A DNA stretch of 64,000 nt from Bacilli bacterium (GTDB lineage Bacteria > Bacillota_I > Bacilli_A > RF39 > UBA660). Below, piece after piece: positions 1 through 10,232 of this stretch. The stretch lies in NCBI GenBank assembly GCA_900769635.1, contig CAAGHJ010000014.1, forward strand, positions 1 to 64,000, read 5' to 3'. Every line of letters begins with the position of its first letter. Positions within the stretch are counted from its first letter, which is position 1. Both the position numbers and the translations under genes were made by a program. The notes below the pieces were generated by a model. The model had not been told where the DNA came from. It saw nothing but the letters and a program-made list of their open reading frames with translations, and did no database searches.

Positions 1-41
1 AATTAAATTTCTTAAAATTGGAAGTTTTCTTATACCAAAAC

Positions 42-104
42 GAGAGTTTCCAAATAGAAAAACACATTTATGTATAAAAAGAGGGTTTCTAAATGGAAAC
101 TCTC
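42..104. repeat. Inverted repeats upstream of AbiEi-type gene
   Basis: GAGAGTTTCC at 42-51 is an exact inverted copy of GGAAACTCTC at 95-104. A closer arm, GAGGGTTTC at 81-89, pairs with GAAACTCTC at 96-104 with one G:T mismatch. Two similar units (GAG-R-GTTTC, six bases, GAAA) therefore lie in direct orientation. They sit about 75 bases upstream of the -35 of the following gene. AbiEi-family antitoxins are known to bind inverted repeats, so an operator is possible. Either an operator or the end of an upstream terminator would fit. Confidence 0.5.
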
Positions 105-178
105 ACTATTATAAAAAACGTGTGTTTAAAAATAAAATGTACTATCCCCAAAAAAAACAAAAAATTATCAAAAAACGG

Positions 179-207
179 TTGACATATAAAAAGTAATAAG
201 TTATAAT
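179..207 (+). promoter_or_regulatory. Consensus sigma-A promoter
   Basis: TTGACA at 179-184 and TATAAT at 202-207 are separated by 17 bases, a perfect vegetative promoter. The next gene starts at 277 behind an AAAGGAGG ribosome binding site. Confidence 0.85.
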
Positions 208-276
208 GTTGGCAGTCACTGAAAAAAGAAGTTATAATTAACGTATTGTTATAACAAAAATAAAGGAGGAAAACGT

Positions 277-933
277 ATGAATTATAATGAAATACTAATA
301 AAGTATATTGACAATTATCCCACAGATGAACCAATCTTTATCGAGGATATAAAAAGACACTTCGAAAGTGTTATGGAAGAAGAACTATTAAACAATATTA
401 TTAAGGACATCTATGTCTATATAAATAGACTAGTAAAAGCAAACAAAGTAGAACAGTGTACCAAAGGTGTATACTATAAGGAAACAAAAAATAAAGAAAA
501 AAGTAGAGAAATAGTTTCCCAAAAGACTATAAACAGAAAATACATTAAAGATGCTAACGGTCAGAAAGGGTACTACACAGGAATACATCTATTTAACGAA
601 TTAGGCTTAACTAGTCAAACATCCCCAAAAATAATAATAGTAACAAATGAATGCCCTAACAATAACCACTATAAAAATAAAGGCTTAGGAGTAACCATTA
701 AAAGACCAAAAATAATTATCGATAATGATAATTGTAGATATCTAAAACTATTTGATGTATTAATAAATCGAGATAATGTCGAAATAGAAGTCTCAAAGAA
801 ACGCGAAAAAGAAATAATCTATAAATACATAAAAGATAACAAAATCGAAATGGAAAGACTATTTGAGTATGCCAACAAATTATACAATTTAAAGCCCATT
901 GAAAAATTATATGATATAAGTGGAGAAGAGTAA
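277..933 (+). CDS. AbiEi-like (DUF6088-type) antitoxin/regulator, orphan
   Basis: A 218-residue soluble protein. The N-terminal 75 residues look like a winged-helix region (DEPIFIEDIKRHF, then VYINRLVKANKVEQCTKGVYY). It continues with YYTGIHLFNELGLTSQTSPKIIIVTNE, the layout of type IV antitoxins of the AbiEi/DUF6088 group. In the family this protein represses its own operon and counteracts a nucleotidyltransferase toxin (AbiEii). Here no toxin follows: the next gene is convergent, on the other strand, 11 bases away. The strong promoter and upstream inverted repeats suggest autoregulation. The start is set by AAAGGAGG nine bases upstream. The family call is moderately sure; function without a partner is unknown. 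Confidence 0.6.
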   Translation: MNYNEILIKYIDNYPTDEPIFIEDIKRHFESVMEEELLNNIIKDIYVYINRLVKANKVEQCTKGVYYKETKNKEKSREIVSQKTINRKYIKDANGQKGYYTGIHLFNELGLTSQTSPKIIIVTNECPNNNHYKNKGLGVTIKRPKIIIDNDNCRYLKLFDVLINRDNVEIEVSKKREKEIIYKYIKDNKIEMERLFEYANKLYNLKPIEKLYDISGEE

Positions 934-943
934 AACAATACCA

Positions 944-1876
944 TTACTTACCAAATAATTTACCTTGATAAGTATCTCTAATTACCATTTCCTTATCAAT
1001 ATCATTCATTACACTAACCTTTTTAACAATCCACTTTGGAGAAATAAGATTATCAATATCAGCATCAGATATAATGCGATGAATAACTATCTTAGGGTCT
1101 AATACTTCAAGTTGTCTAATAACAATATCAATATACTCATCCTTAGATAAAATTTTAATATCACCCTTATTATATAACTTTTCCAAAGGCGTATCCTTAA
1201 GGACCATCAAAGTATGAAATTTAACACCTTGAATATCAAGAGTATTAAGAAATTTAGCACTCTCCAATATCATATCCAAAGTCTCATTAGGAAGACCATT
1301 AATAAGGTGAACAACCACATTAATACCCCTTTCCCTAAGTCTCTTTACACAAGATGTAAATTCAAACAAAGTATGACCCCGATTAATAAATTTCCCCGTT
1401 TCTTCCCAAATACTTTGTAAACCCAATTCAACTACAATATAATATTTCTTACTAAGAACCCCTAAGTAATCAAGCACCTCATCACTTATACAATCACACC
1501 TCGTAGCAATCGCAAGCCCCATAACATCAGGTAAAGAAAGAATGGCCTCATATTTTTCCTTTAATACCGAAAGAGGAGCATAAGTATTACTTCGAGCCTG
1601 AAAATAACCAATATATTTCCCACTAGGCCATTTTCTGTCCATAACCTCTTTAACCTCATAAAACTGTTTTACTAAAGAGTGGGTAACATTACCAGCAAAC
1701 TCTCCACTACCACTCTTTGAACAATAAATACAACCCCCATATCCCTTTGTACCATCCATATTAGGACAGCTAAATCCCCCATTAAGACTAATTTTCTTAA
1801 TTTTAAAACCAAAATTAGTTTTATAAAAATAGTTAAGAGTATGGTATCTCTTATTATCTAAACTATATTTAAACAT
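944..1876 (-). CDS. Radical SAM protein, YhcC family (TIGR01212)
   Basis: A 310-residue radical SAM enzyme of the YhcC type. The cluster-binding stretch CPNMDGTKGYGGCIYC near residue 37 carries the family's spaced cysteines. Further on come KYIGYFQARSNTYAPL and GLQSIWEETGKFINRGHT, both typical of YhcC proteins. The biochemical role of the family is not settled. A start ten codons further upstream (1906) is possible, but the ATG at 1876 has GGTGAT just before it and matches the usual MFKYSLDNKRYHTLN beginning. It is divergent from mtaB, with only about 75 bases between the two starts. Confidence 0.8.
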   Translation of the reverse strand: MFKYSLDNKRYHTLNYFYKTNFGFKIKKISLNGGFSCPNMDGTKGYGGCIYCSKSGSGEFAGNVTHSLVKQFYEVKEVMDRKWPSGKYIGYFQARSNTYAPLSVLKEKYEAILSLPDVMGLAIATRCDCISDEVLDYLGVLSKKYYIVVELGLQSIWEETGKFINRGHTLFEFTSCVKRLRERGINVVVHLINGLPNETLDMILESAKFLNTLDIQGVKFHTLMVLKDTPLEKLYNKGDIKILSKDEYIDIVIRQLEVLDPKIVIHRIISDADIDNLISPKWIVKKVSVMNDIDKEMVIRDTYQGKLFGK

Positions 1877-1951
1877 AAAAATCACCAAAAATATTCTATC
1901 ATACAACTAAAATTTTCGCAAATGGTAGACCAAGAAACGGAAGTGAAACAA

Positions 1952-3241
1952 ATGAGAGCAGCAATTTACACCCTTGGATGTAAGGTTAATATATATGAAA
2001 GCGAATATGTCACTAGTGAATTAGTCAAAAACGGTTACACTATCGTGGACTGGGAAGAAGAAGCAGACGTATATATAATAAATACTTGTAGTGTTACTAA
2101 TGAAGCCGATAAAAAAGACCGAAAAATAATAAACGGAGCCCTAAAAAGAAATAAAGATGCCATAACAGTAGTAATGGGTTGCCACGTACAAGCCGGCTTC
2201 CCCATTGAAGGAGCAAATATCGTAATAGGCAACAAAGACAAATCAAAAATAGTCAAATTAATAGAAGAATACAAAGAAAAAAAACAAAATATAACTAGGA
2301 TATACGATTTAACTAGTGCTGACTTTGAAGATATGCAAATAACAAACTTCAATAAACATACCCGTGCCTTTGTAAAAATTCAAGACGGTTGTAACGCTTT
2401 CTGTACATATTGCATAATACCATATATAAGAGGTTCACTAAGAAGTAAGGAAGAAAATAAAGTAATTGCCGAAGTAACATCCCTTACCCAAAAAGGCTTT
2501 AAAGAAATAGTATTAACCGGAATACATACAGGAAGATATGGAATAGATAAAGAAACAAACCTTTATCATCTCTTAACCCAGTTAGTAAAAATACCCAATC
2601 TATATAGAATAAGATTATCATCTATCGAAATAAACGAAATAACCCCCGAAATAATAAAATTAATTAAAACAAATCCCATTATGGCCAAACATCTCCATAT
2701 ACCTCTCCAATCAGGAAGTAATCACATATTAAAAATGATGAATAGAAAATACAATGTAGACTATTACATAAATAAAATCAATGAAATAAGAAAAGAAATA
2801 CCCAATATATCTATTACAACAGATTTAATACTAGGCTTCCCAAATGAAACAGAAGAAAACTATCAAGAAACCCTAAATACCCTAAATAAAATAAAATTCA
2901 CTAAAATACACACTTTCCCATATTCAAGAAGAAAAGGAACATCAGCTGACAAAATGCCAAATCAAATCGATGGAAAAACAAAAAAAGAAAGAGTAAGAGA
3001 AGTACTAGAACTATCAAATAAATATGAACAAGAATACTACACAAATAATCTAAATAAAGAATACGAAATATTAACCGAGGATCATAAAGATAAAACAATA
3101 GGCTATACAACAAACTATATTCCCATAGTGCTTCCAACTCATAAACCAAATAACCAAGTAATAAAAGTAACTTTAACTAAATTAGATAAAGATACAAATC
3201 AAATTCTTGGTGAAATAAAAGAAGAAGTAGTAACTAAGTAA
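1952..3241 (+). CDS. mtaB: tRNA t6A37 methylthiotransferase MtaB
   Basis: A radical SAM methylthiotransferase that adds a methylthio group to t6A37 of tRNAs reading ANN codons, giving ms2t6A. The N-terminal UPF0004 domain has its three cysteines in TLGCKVNIYE, NTCSVTNEADK and VMGCHVQ. The radical SAM motif CNAFCTYCIIPYIRG follows near residue 145, and a short TRAM-like tail closes the protein. TLGCKVN rather than a CPKN-type motif marks MtaB against MiaB and RimO. The start at 1952 is preferred over 1922 because GGAAGTG lies correctly before it and the family begins at this Met. 429 residues, a normal length. Confidence 0.92.
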   Translation: MRAAIYTLGCKVNIYESEYVTSELVKNGYTIVDWEEEADVYIINTCSVTNEADKKDRKIINGALKRNKDAITVVMGCHVQAGFPIEGANIVIGNKDKSKIVKLIEEYKEKKQNITRIYDLTSADFEDMQITNFNKHTRAFVKIQDGCNAFCTYCIIPYIRGSLRSKEENKVIAEVTSLTQKGFKEIVLTGIHTGRYGIDKETNLYHLLTQLVKIPNLYRIRLSSIEINEITPEIIKLIKTNPIMAKHLHIPLQSGSNHILKMMNRKYNVDYYINKINEIRKEIPNISITTDLILGFPNETEENYQETLNTLNKIKFTKIHTFPYSRRKGTSADKMPNQIDGKTKKERVREVLELSNKYEQEYYTNNLNKEYEILTEDHKDKTIGYTTNYIPIVLPTHKPNNQVIKVTLTKLDKDTNQILGEIKEEVVTK

Positions 3242-3270
3242 ATTAATAAGTAAAAAAATATAAATTCTTA

Positions 3271-3286
3271 CCCCCCCTTAGGGCCC
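3271..3286. repeat. GC-rich mini-palindrome (recurrent in this window)
   Basis: A run of C, then TTAGGGCCC, then A-rich sequence in an otherwise AT-rich spacer. Similar C3-4/G3-5 palindromes stand at 14638-14648, 27891-27902, 40662-40674, 52336-52349, 56867-56880 and 62364-62374. Most lie 40-80 bases upstream of a -10 box. No U-tract follows on either strand, so these are not ordinary terminators. Function unknown. Confidence 0.45.
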
Positions 3287-3314
3287 AAAAAATACAAAAA
3301 AGTCCTAACTACCA

Positions 3315-3343
3315 TTGATTGCCCCCCAAAATTGTGATAAAAT
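3315..3343 (+). promoter_or_regulatory. Sigma-A promoter of parE
   Basis: TTGATT, 17 bases, TAAAAT with an extended TGA just before the -10 box. It lies 30 bases upstream of the parE start. Confidence 0.75.
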
Positions 3344-3372
3344 GTATTTTAGAAAGAGTGAGAGTGATATAA

Positions 3373-5280
3373 ATGAATAAAAGTGAATATAACGAAAGTT
3401 CAATCAAAATATTAGAAGGATTAGAGGCCGTAAGAAAAAGACCCGGAATGTATATAGGTTCAACTGATAAAAGAGGCCTACATCACCTTGTTTGGGAAAT
3501 AGTAGATAACTGTGTTGACGAAGCCCTAAACGGTTATGGCGATTACATAAAAATAGAAATGCACAAAGACGGATCAATAAGTGTAACTGACCGTGGCCGT
3601 GGAATACCAACAGGAATGCACCCTTCTGGCAAGTCCACTCCCGAAGTAATATACACAGTACTTCACGCCGGCGGTAAATTCTCTGATGGAGGATACAAAG
3701 TATCAGGAGGTCTTCACGGAGTAGGTGCTAGTGTCGTAAATGCCCTAAGCAGTTATATGGAAGTAACTACTCGTCGTAATAAAGAAGAATACTATATAAA
3801 ATTTAGTAATGGTGGAAAAGTAGAAGTACCCCTTACCAAGATAGGTTCAACTACCAAAACAGGAACTACCGTAAAATTTAAGCCCGATAGCAGTATCTTT
3901 TCAGATACCAATTTCAGTTATTCCACAATATGTGAAAGAATGAGAGAATGTGCTTTTCTAATAAACGGTCTCACAATCGAAATAATAAATGAAAATGATG
4001 GAAGAAGTGAAAAATACCAATACCAAAATGGCTTAGAAGCATTCTGTAAATATTTAAATGAAGATAAGACAACCCTTCACGATATACTATGCTTTGAAGG
4101 CAGTAAAGAAAAGATAAAAGTAAATGTTGCCTTACAATATACAGACAACTATTCAGAAAACATAATATCATTTGTAAATAACGTAAAAACATCTGATGGA
4201 GGTAGTCACGAAGTAGGTTTTAAAACCGCTATTACCAAAGTACTAAACGATTATGCTAAAGAAAACGGCTTTCTAAAAGGAAAAGACAAAAACTTTGAAG
4301 GAACCGATGTAAGAGAAGGACTAACAGCAATAATCGCCGTTCAAATACCTGAGAGTATTCTCCAATTTGAAGGCCAAACAAAGTCCAAACTAGGAACACC
4401 AATTGCTCGTAGTGTTGTTGAAGCAATTACTACCGAAAAATTAAAATTTTTCTTAGAAGAAAACAATGCCATTGCCACTAATATAGTAACCAAAGCCCTA
4501 AAAGGAAAAGAAGCTCGTGAAGCCGCTCGTAAAGCCAAAGAAGAAACAAGAAAAGGCAAAGACAAAAGCAAACTAGAAAAAATACTAAGTGGTAAATTAA
4601 CACCCGCTTTAAGCAAAAAATGGGAAGAAAAAGAACTATTTATAGTAGAAGGAGACTCTGCCGGAGGATCAGCTAAACAAGGAAGAGACCGTAGAACTCA
4701 AGCCATATTACCCCTTAGAGGAAAAGTAATAAATACGGAAAAAGCCAAAATAGAAGATATCTTTAAAAACGAAGAAATAAATACCCTTATCCATACTATT
4801 GGAGCAGGCGTTGGAAATGATTTTGAAATAAAAGAAGCCCATTACGGAAAAGTAATAATAATGACCGATGCCGATGATGATGGTGCCCATATCCAGTGTT
4901 TACTATTAACATTCTTTTATAGATATATGCGTCCCCTTATTGAAGACGGAAGACTATTTATTGCAATGCCTCCATTATATAGAGTATTTTCTGCTGGAAA
5001 AGAAAAATATCTTTGGAGTAATGAAGAATTAAAAGAATATACAAAAGGCAAATCAAACTATAAAATACAAAGATACAAAGGATTAGGTGAAATGAATGCT
5101 GACCAGTTATGTGATACAACAATGGATCCTAAAACAAGAAGTTTAATTAAAGTAAATATTACTGACGCTGCCCTTGCCGAAAAAAGAGTAAGTGTACTTA
5201 TGGGTGATGCCGTTGAGCCAAGAAAAAATTGGATAAATGAAAATGTTGAGTTTTCTCTTGAAGACACCTACAAAATATAG
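3373..5280 (+). CDS. parE: DNA topoisomerase IV subunit B (ParE)
   Basis: The 635-residue ATPase subunit of topoisomerase IV, which decatenates daughter chromosomes together with ParC. The GHKL ATPase domain is at the N-terminus (VDNCVDEALNG, DRGRGIPTGMH, GGLHGVGASVVNAL). The TOPRIM domain carries EGDSAGGSAKQGRDRR and TDADDDGAHI. ParE rather than GyrB is favoured by HKDGSISVTDRGRGIPTGMH, GKLTPALSKK and VINTEKAKIEDIFKNEEIN, which follow Bacillus ParE closely. No parC follows; the next gene is a surface protein behind a 190-base spacer. The start has GAGAGTGAT before it. Confidence 0.93.
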   Translation: MNKSEYNESSIKILEGLEAVRKRPGMYIGSTDKRGLHHLVWEIVDNCVDEALNGYGDYIKIEMHKDGSISVTDRGRGIPTGMHPSGKSTPEVIYTVLHAGGKFSDGGYKVSGGLHGVGASVVNALSSYMEVTTRRNKEEYYIKFSNGGKVEVPLTKIGSTTKTGTTVKFKPDSSIFSDTNFSYSTICERMRECAFLINGLTIEIINENDGRSEKYQYQNGLEAFCKYLNEDKTTLHDILCFEGSKEKIKVNVALQYTDNYSENIISFVNNVKTSDGGSHEVGFKTAITKVLNDYAKENGFLKGKDKNFEGTDVREGLTAIIAVQIPESILQFEGQTKSKLGTPIARSVVEAITTEKLKFFLEENNAIATNIVTKALKGKEAREAARKAKEETRKGKDKSKLEKILSGKLTPALSKKWEEKELFIVEGDSAGGSAKQGRDRRTQAILPLRGKVINTEKAKIEDIFKNEEINTLIHTIGAGVGNDFEIKEAHYGKVIIMTDADDDGAHIQCLLLTFFYRYMRPLIEDGRLFIAMPPLYRVFSAGKEKYLWSNEELKEYTKGKSNYKIQRYKGLGEMNADQLCDTTMDPKTRSLIKVNITDAALAEKRVSVLMGDAVEPRKNWINENVEFSLEDTYKI

Positions 5281-5409
5281 AATTTATTACATCTAAGTTT
5301 ACATATAACAAAAAAATTATAAAATTTCCAAAAATCCCATTTTTCTCGTAATTATGACCATTTTCTCTTGAAATAACACTCCTGAAATGTAAAGTTTGTG
5401 TAAAGTATC

Positions 5410-5438
5410 TAGTCAAACGTATAAATAAATGATATACT
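5410..5438 (+). promoter_or_regulatory. Possible promoter of surface protein
   Basis: TAGTCA (4 of 6 to consensus), 17 bases, TATACT preceded by GA. It is the best match in the 190-base spacer after parE; the -35 is weak. Confidence 0.4.
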
Positions 5439-5503
5439 GAACTAGAAATGATACAAAGAGGATAAACGTGTCATTTCATTTAAAAACGAAAGCGGGGAAT
5501 AAT

Positions 5504-8005
5504 ATGGGAAAAGCGAGTAAATTTATGAAAGTATTTATAGTTATATGTATGATCATTACACAATTATCGCCTACCATTAGTGTGTTTGCAGATACAACCA
5601 CTATGCAAGACGTAGACGTAAATGTTGATGTAGCAAACGATAACTATACAATTACAGCCACAGATTTAGTTGTAAATCCAGAAGAAACCTATAGTATTGA
5701 TTTAGTTGCTGAATTTATATACCAAAATGGTGAAGTTATCTATGCAAACGCTAATAAACCATATACTATTCAAAATATATTGGGTAGTGAGTTATTAGCG
5801 GGATATAAAATTAGTAATTTCAGTTCTATAGTAAGTACACTAGGATTTAACAATTGGACAGCTGGTTATGCGTATCAAGAAGAAAATGGTGAAACCATTT
5901 ACTATAATGGTACATATAAGTTTACAGTTACAATTAAAAATAACAAAAATGAAGAAATAAGTATAGTCGAAACAACTAATAAAATAGAAAGTGATATAAC
6001 TGAAAAAACAGGATATACATACTATGCTTATGAAACAAACGATGGTGTAGTTGGAAATATAACAAATGACCAAGAACCAATCAATTTAGGTGAAACTACG
6101 GAACAAATAACATTATATGGAAATCTTTATGAACCAAATGATGCTCCCCATACAATCTATAAAGTAAGTGGAGCAGGATATGATGAAAGTAGAACATATA
6201 CAAACTATCAGTTATTCAATGAAGACGGGATAATAACTTATAACTTTAAAGATAAACTACCAGGAACATACACATATAATGAAGTAGTAACCCTAACAAA
6301 AGAGGACGGAACTAGTGTTTCTTATCCCAAAGTATTAAAATTTAGGTATGGAACAAATTTAGATAGCATCCTTTCAAATGGAGAATATACATTTAAAGAC
6401 GGTCTACTAATAACTGAAGGTTCATATAATAGTGTAATAAAAACTCGTAAAGGTTTAGTAGATTATGTAACAAATATAATAAATAATAGTAACTATAATG
6501 TGTCCATAGTTAACCAATCAAATTTAAATGTATATGATGAATCAGCCCTAACAACAGATGATAAATTAATAATAACATCATTAACAGATGAAAGCTATAA
6601 TGAAACTTATAATGTTATAGTAAAATACGATTATGATAATGATGGACAAGTTACATACTCTGACTTAGAAAACATTATTAATGAAAAACTAGGAAATAAA
6701 GAAGTATCAAAACAAACAAATTTAGGAGATGCATCTCAAAATCCAACTAAAGACACCATAACAAACGTCCAAAAGAAAATAGATAATGTTACAAATATTA
6801 CAGAACCAACTAGTCCACTAGAAATAACAACTTCTAGTGCAAGTGAAGTAATAAACGGAGAAGAACTACGAGTAACATACAAATTAAACGGCAAAACAGA
6901 TACAATTTCAGGAATAAATGGAACCCTAAATTACGATAAAGAAAATCTAACCCTAACAGATATTATCGTAAGTGATACCCTATCGGGAGCCATTAATACA
7001 AATACAGGTGAATTTCAGTACGTTGGTAATATAAATAATGGCGATGTACTAACCCTTGTATTTAAAACTAAAAAACCAGTTGATAGTACAAATATAAGTA
7101 TAAATAACTTAGAAATAAATAAATACGATTATACTTATAATTTAACAAATAATTCAAACTTAACATCAAATATTAAAATAAAGAAATCAAATAATGCTTA
7201 TTTAAAAACCCTAACTATTAAAGAAGCAGAAATAAATTTCCAAAAAGATGTATTTGAATACAATATAACCATACCAACTGATGTAGATAAATTAACCATA
7301 AATTATGATGCTGAAATTGGTACATCATTAATTACATATAATAGTGATGATAACGGTAACTTTAAAATAAATGAAACCAAAACACTATATATAACTGTTT
7401 TAGCCGAAGACAATGTTACTGAACATACTTACAAAATAAACGTAACAAAAAAACAATCAAATGATAATAATATAAATGATATTAAAACAGATAAAGGCAA
7501 TTTAAATTTTGATGGAAATAAACAAAGTTATACTGTAAATGTTGATGCAAATACCGACCATTTAGATTTAAATATAGTACTTAGAAATAACAAAGCAACA
7601 TACACCATACTCGGAAATAGTAACTTTAAAGCCGGATTAAACCTTGTTACTATAAGAGTAGTTGCCGAAGATGGAACAATAAAAGAGTATTATATTAGTG
7701 TAAATAAAGCATCATCAGGTGTTGAACAAGGAAATACCACAACACCCACTAATAATAATGGTAATCAAAATCCTACCCAAACTCAAAATATTGCCGAAGA
7801 AGTAGTAGAAACCAAAACTGAAGACATCCAAAAATATACAAACGTTGATGATAAAGACAAAACAAGCAAAAAAGATAAAACAAAAATTAAAGAAGAGGAT
7901 GCTGGAATTTCTCATATTATAATAATTATTTTAATACTACTTGTAATTGCTGGATTAATATATCTAATATTTAAAGATGATGAGGACGAAAAAAAACAAA
8001 AATAA
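5504..8005 (+). CDS. Secreted membrane-anchored protein with cohesin/dockerin-like and cadherin-like domains
   Basis: A large surface protein of about 833 residues. A Sec signal peptide (KFMKVFIVICMIITQLSP ... SVFA) opens it and one C-terminal membrane helix with a charged tail (LIFKDDEDEKKQK) closes it; no LPXTG motif is present. About residue 380 a calcium-loop-like repeat, DYDNDGQVTYSDLENII, resembles one dockerin half. It is followed by a cohesin-like beta domain (GEELRVTYKLNG ... INNGDVLTLVFKTK). Two cadherin-like beta-sandwich repeats follow (NAYLKTLTIKEAEINF and a second around NINDIKTDKGNLNF). A GTG at 5468 is an alternative start, but the ATG at 5504 has GCGGGG before it and gives the better signal peptide. 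Binding partner unknown. Confidence 0.72.
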   Translation: MGKASKFMKVFIVICMIITQLSPTISVFADTTTMQDVDVNVDVANDNYTITATDLVVNPEETYSIDLVAEFIYQNGEVIYANANKPYTIQNILGSELLAGYKISNFSSIVSTLGFNNWTAGYAYQEENGETIYYNGTYKFTVTIKNNKNEEISIVETTNKIESDITEKTGYTYYAYETNDGVVGNITNDQEPINLGETTEQITLYGNLYEPNDAPHTIYKVSGAGYDESRTYTNYQLFNEDGIITYNFKDKLPGTYTYNEVVTLTKEDGTSVSYPKVLKFRYGTNLDSILSNGEYTFKDGLLITEGSYNSVIKTRKGLVDYVTNIINNSNYNVSIVNQSNLNVYDESALTTDDKLIITSLTDESYNETYNVIVKYDYDNDGQVTYSDLENIINEKLGNKEVSKQTNLGDASQNPTKDTITNVQKKIDNVTNITEPTSPLEITTSSASEVINGEELRVTYKLNGKTDTISGINGTLNYDKENLTLTDIIVSDTLSGAINTNTGEFQYVGNINNGDVLTLVFKTKKPVDSTNISINNLEINKYDYTYNLTNNSNLTSNIKIKKSNNAYLKTLTIKEAEINFQKDVFEYNITIPTDVDKLTINYDAEIGTSLITYNSDDNGNFKINETKTLYITVLAEDNVTEHTYKINVTKKQSNDNNINDIKTDKGNLNFDGNKQSYTVNVDANTDHLDLNIVLRNNKATYTILGNSNFKAGLNLVTIRVVAEDGTIKEYYISVNKASSGVEQGNTTTPTNNNGNQNPTQTQNIAEEVVETKTEDIQKYTNVDDKDKTSKKDKTKIKEEDAGISHIIIIILILLVIAGLIYLIFKDDEDEKKQK

Positions 8006-8040
8006 GAAACCATTAACTGATTATAAAAATTTCTATATTT

Positions 8041-8079
8041 AAAGAAACAAATACTCAGTTTAATGAGTTTCTTTTTTTC
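8041..8079 (+). terminator. Rho-independent terminator
   Basis: AAAGAAA and ACTC pair with GAGT and TTTCTTT across a short loop, with an internal bulge, ending in a T run. It closes the surface protein gene. Confidence 0.55.
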
Positions 8080-8109
8080 TTGCATTATCTATAACAAATG
8101 TGTTAAAAT
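8080..8109 (+). promoter_or_regulatory. Sigma-A promoter of uvrB
   Basis: TTGCAT, 18 bases, TAAAAT with extended TGT, directly after the preceding terminator and 30 bases before the uvrB start. Confidence 0.65.
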
Positions 8110-8139
8110 ATATATAAACACGAAAGGAGTGTATTACAA

Positions 8140-10092
8140 ATGTTTGAATTAGTATCAAAATTTAATCCTAGTGGTGACCAACCCGAAGCCATAAAAAAAT
8201 TAGTAGATGGAATAAAAAATGGGGAAAAAGAACAAGTACTACTAGGAGCAACCGGAACAGGAAAAACCTTTACCATAGCAAATGTCATAAAGGAAGTAAA
8301 TAAACCAACCCTAGTTCTTGCCCATAATAAAACCCTTGCAGGACAGTTATACTCCGAATTCAAAGAACTATTTCCGAATAATCACGTATGCTATTTTGTA
8401 TCATATTACGATTACTACCAGCCCGAAGCCTATGTACCAAGTACAGATACATATATAGAAAAAGATAGTAGTATTAATGATGAAATAGACGAATTAAGAC
8501 ATTATGCAACATCATCATTAATATCAAATAAAGATGTAATAGTAGTTTCCTCCGTATCTTGTATATATGGAATAGGAGAACCCGAAGAATATAAAAACAA
8601 AATGTTAACCCTTGCTATAAATGAAGATATAGAAAGAGATTATGTATTAAAAAAATTAGTAGATATGTTATATGAAAGAAATGATATTGATTTAAAAAGA
8701 GGCACATTTCGTGCTAAAGGTGATGTCATAGAAATAATACCAGCCTCTGAAAGAAAAAGTGGAATAATGATAGAATTTTTTGGAGATACCATAGATAGAA
8801 TAAGCGAATTTGATACCCTAACCGGAAAAATAATTAGAAACAAAAAATCAGTAAGTATCTTCCCAGCCTCTCACTTTGTAACCAGTGATGAAAAATTAGA
8901 AAAAGCCATTCAAAATATTAAAGAAGAACTAGAAGAACGCTTAAAATATTTTAAAGAAAATAATAAATTAATTGAGGAACAAAGATTAAGAGAACGAACC
9001 AATTACGATATAGAAATGCTTAAAGAAACAGGATTTTGTAGTGGAATAGAAAACTATTCTCGTCATATTGCTCTAAGAAAAGAAGGAGAAACACCCACGA
9101 CGTTGATAGACTTTTTTGGAAAAGATTTTCTACTTGTAATAGACGAATCCCACGTGACTATACCCCAAGTAAAAGCAATGTATAATGGAGATAGAGCTAG
9201 AAAACAAAATCTTGTAGATTATGGGTTCCGTCTTCCATCAGCTCTCGATAATAGACCCTTGAAATTTACCGAGTTTGAAGAAAAAGTAAACGATGTAATA
9301 TACGTTTCTGCCACACCAGGAGATTATGAAATGGAAAAAGTACATAATAAAGTGGTAGAACAAATAATAAGACCAACCGGATTATTAGACCCAACTATTG
9401 AAGTAAAACCAACTAAAAATCAAATTGATGATTTAGTTGAAGAAATAAATAAACGCATCGAACAAAACGAACGCATACTCATAACAACCCTCACTATAAG
9501 AATGGCCGAAGAATTAACTGATTACTTAAAAAATATTGATATCAAAGTAGCATATCTTCATAGTGAAGTAAAAACCCTCCAAAGACTAAAAATAATTCAC
9601 GATTTACGTTGTGGAATATATGATGTAGTAGTAGGAATAAATCTTTTGAGAGAAGGAATAGATATTCCTGAAGTATCCCTTATAGCAATAATGGATGCCG
9701 ACAAACAAGGATTTTTAAGAAGTACACGAAGTTTGATCCAAACAATTGGCCGTTGTGCAAGAAATAGTAAAGGCCACGTTATAATGTATGCCGATACCAT
9801 TACAGATAGTATGAATGAAGCCATAACAGAAACAAAAAGAAGAAGAACTATCCAAGAAGAATATAACAATAAGCACGGAATTATACCAAAAACAATTATG
9901 AAAGAAATACGTGATGTCATAAGTAATGAAGACAGTACTAAAGAAAAAGAACAAAAAACAGTTCTAACTAAGGCTGAAACCCAAAAAATGATAGTAAATT
10001 TAACTAAGGAAATGAAAGAAGCAGCAAGTCATCTAGACTTCGAAAAAGCAACCGAATTAAGGGATATTATCTTTGAATTAAAATCCAACTAA
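8140..10092 (+). CDS. uvrB: Excinuclease ABC subunit B (UvrB)
   Basis: The damage-verifying helicase-like subunit of nucleotide excision repair. Walker A GATGTGKT is near residue 39, and the beta-hairpin region [14 protein letters not shown] follows at about residue 90. The DEAD-like box is [11 protein letters not shown], helicase motif VI is QTIGRCARN, and the C-terminal UVR motif ([20 protein letters not shown]) binds UvrC. 650 residues is normal for the family. The usual partner uvrA does not follow; the next gene is an unknown pair under its own promoter. AAAGGAGTG marks the start. Confidence 0.96.
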   Translation: MFELVSKFNPSGDQPEAIKKLVDGIKNGEKEQVLLGATGTGKTFTIANVIKEVNKPTLVLAHNKTLAGQLYSEFKELFPNNHVCYFVSYYDYYQPEAYVPSTDTYIEKDSSINDEIDELRHYATSSLISNKDVIVVSSVSCIYGIGEPEEYKNKMLTLAINEDIERDYVLKKLVDMLYERNDIDLKRGTFRAKGDVIEIIPASERKSGIMIEFFGDTIDRISEFDTLTGKIIRNKKSVSIFPASHFVTSDEKLEKAIQNIKEELEERLKYFKENNKLIEEQRLRERTNYDIEMLKETGFCSGIENYSRHIALRKEGETPTTLIDFFGKDFLLVIDESHVTIPQVKAMYNGDRARKQNLVDYGFRLPSALDNRPLKFTEFEEKVNDVIYVSATPGDYEMEKVHNKVVEQIIRPTGLLDPTIEVKPTKNQIDDLVEEINKRIEQNERILITTLTIRMAEELTDYLKNIDIKVAYLHSEVKTLQRLKIIHDLRCGIYDVVVGINLLREGIDIPEVSLIAIMDADKQGFLRSTRSLIQTIGRCARNSKGHVIMYADTITDSMNEAITETKRRRTIQEEYNNKHGIIPKTIMKEIRDVISNEDSTKEKEQKTVLTKAETQKMIVNLTKEMKEAASHLDFEKATELRDIIFELKSN

Positions 10093-10139
10093 GATGATAT
10101 TCTTTTTTGTTAAAAAACTCAAAAAATGAAACAAATGTA

Positions 10140-10168
10140 TTGACAAATCAAAAAAATAGTAATACAAT
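10140..10168 (+). promoter_or_regulatory. Sigma-A promoter of unknown gene pair
   Basis: TTGACA, 17 bases, TACAAT. A 60-base leader and AAGGAGG precede the start at 10233. Confidence 0.85.
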
Positions 10169-10232
10169 ATACAAGCAAGTTTAAAAAAGCCAACTAGTAA
10201 GACGAATCCTAGCAAATAAGGAGGTAATAAAT

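Noticed and set aside
1..104. Possible CRISPR-like repeats at the left edge
   Set aside because: Only two imperfect units of about 20 bases with no regular spacing and no cas genes; better explained as operator or hairpin.
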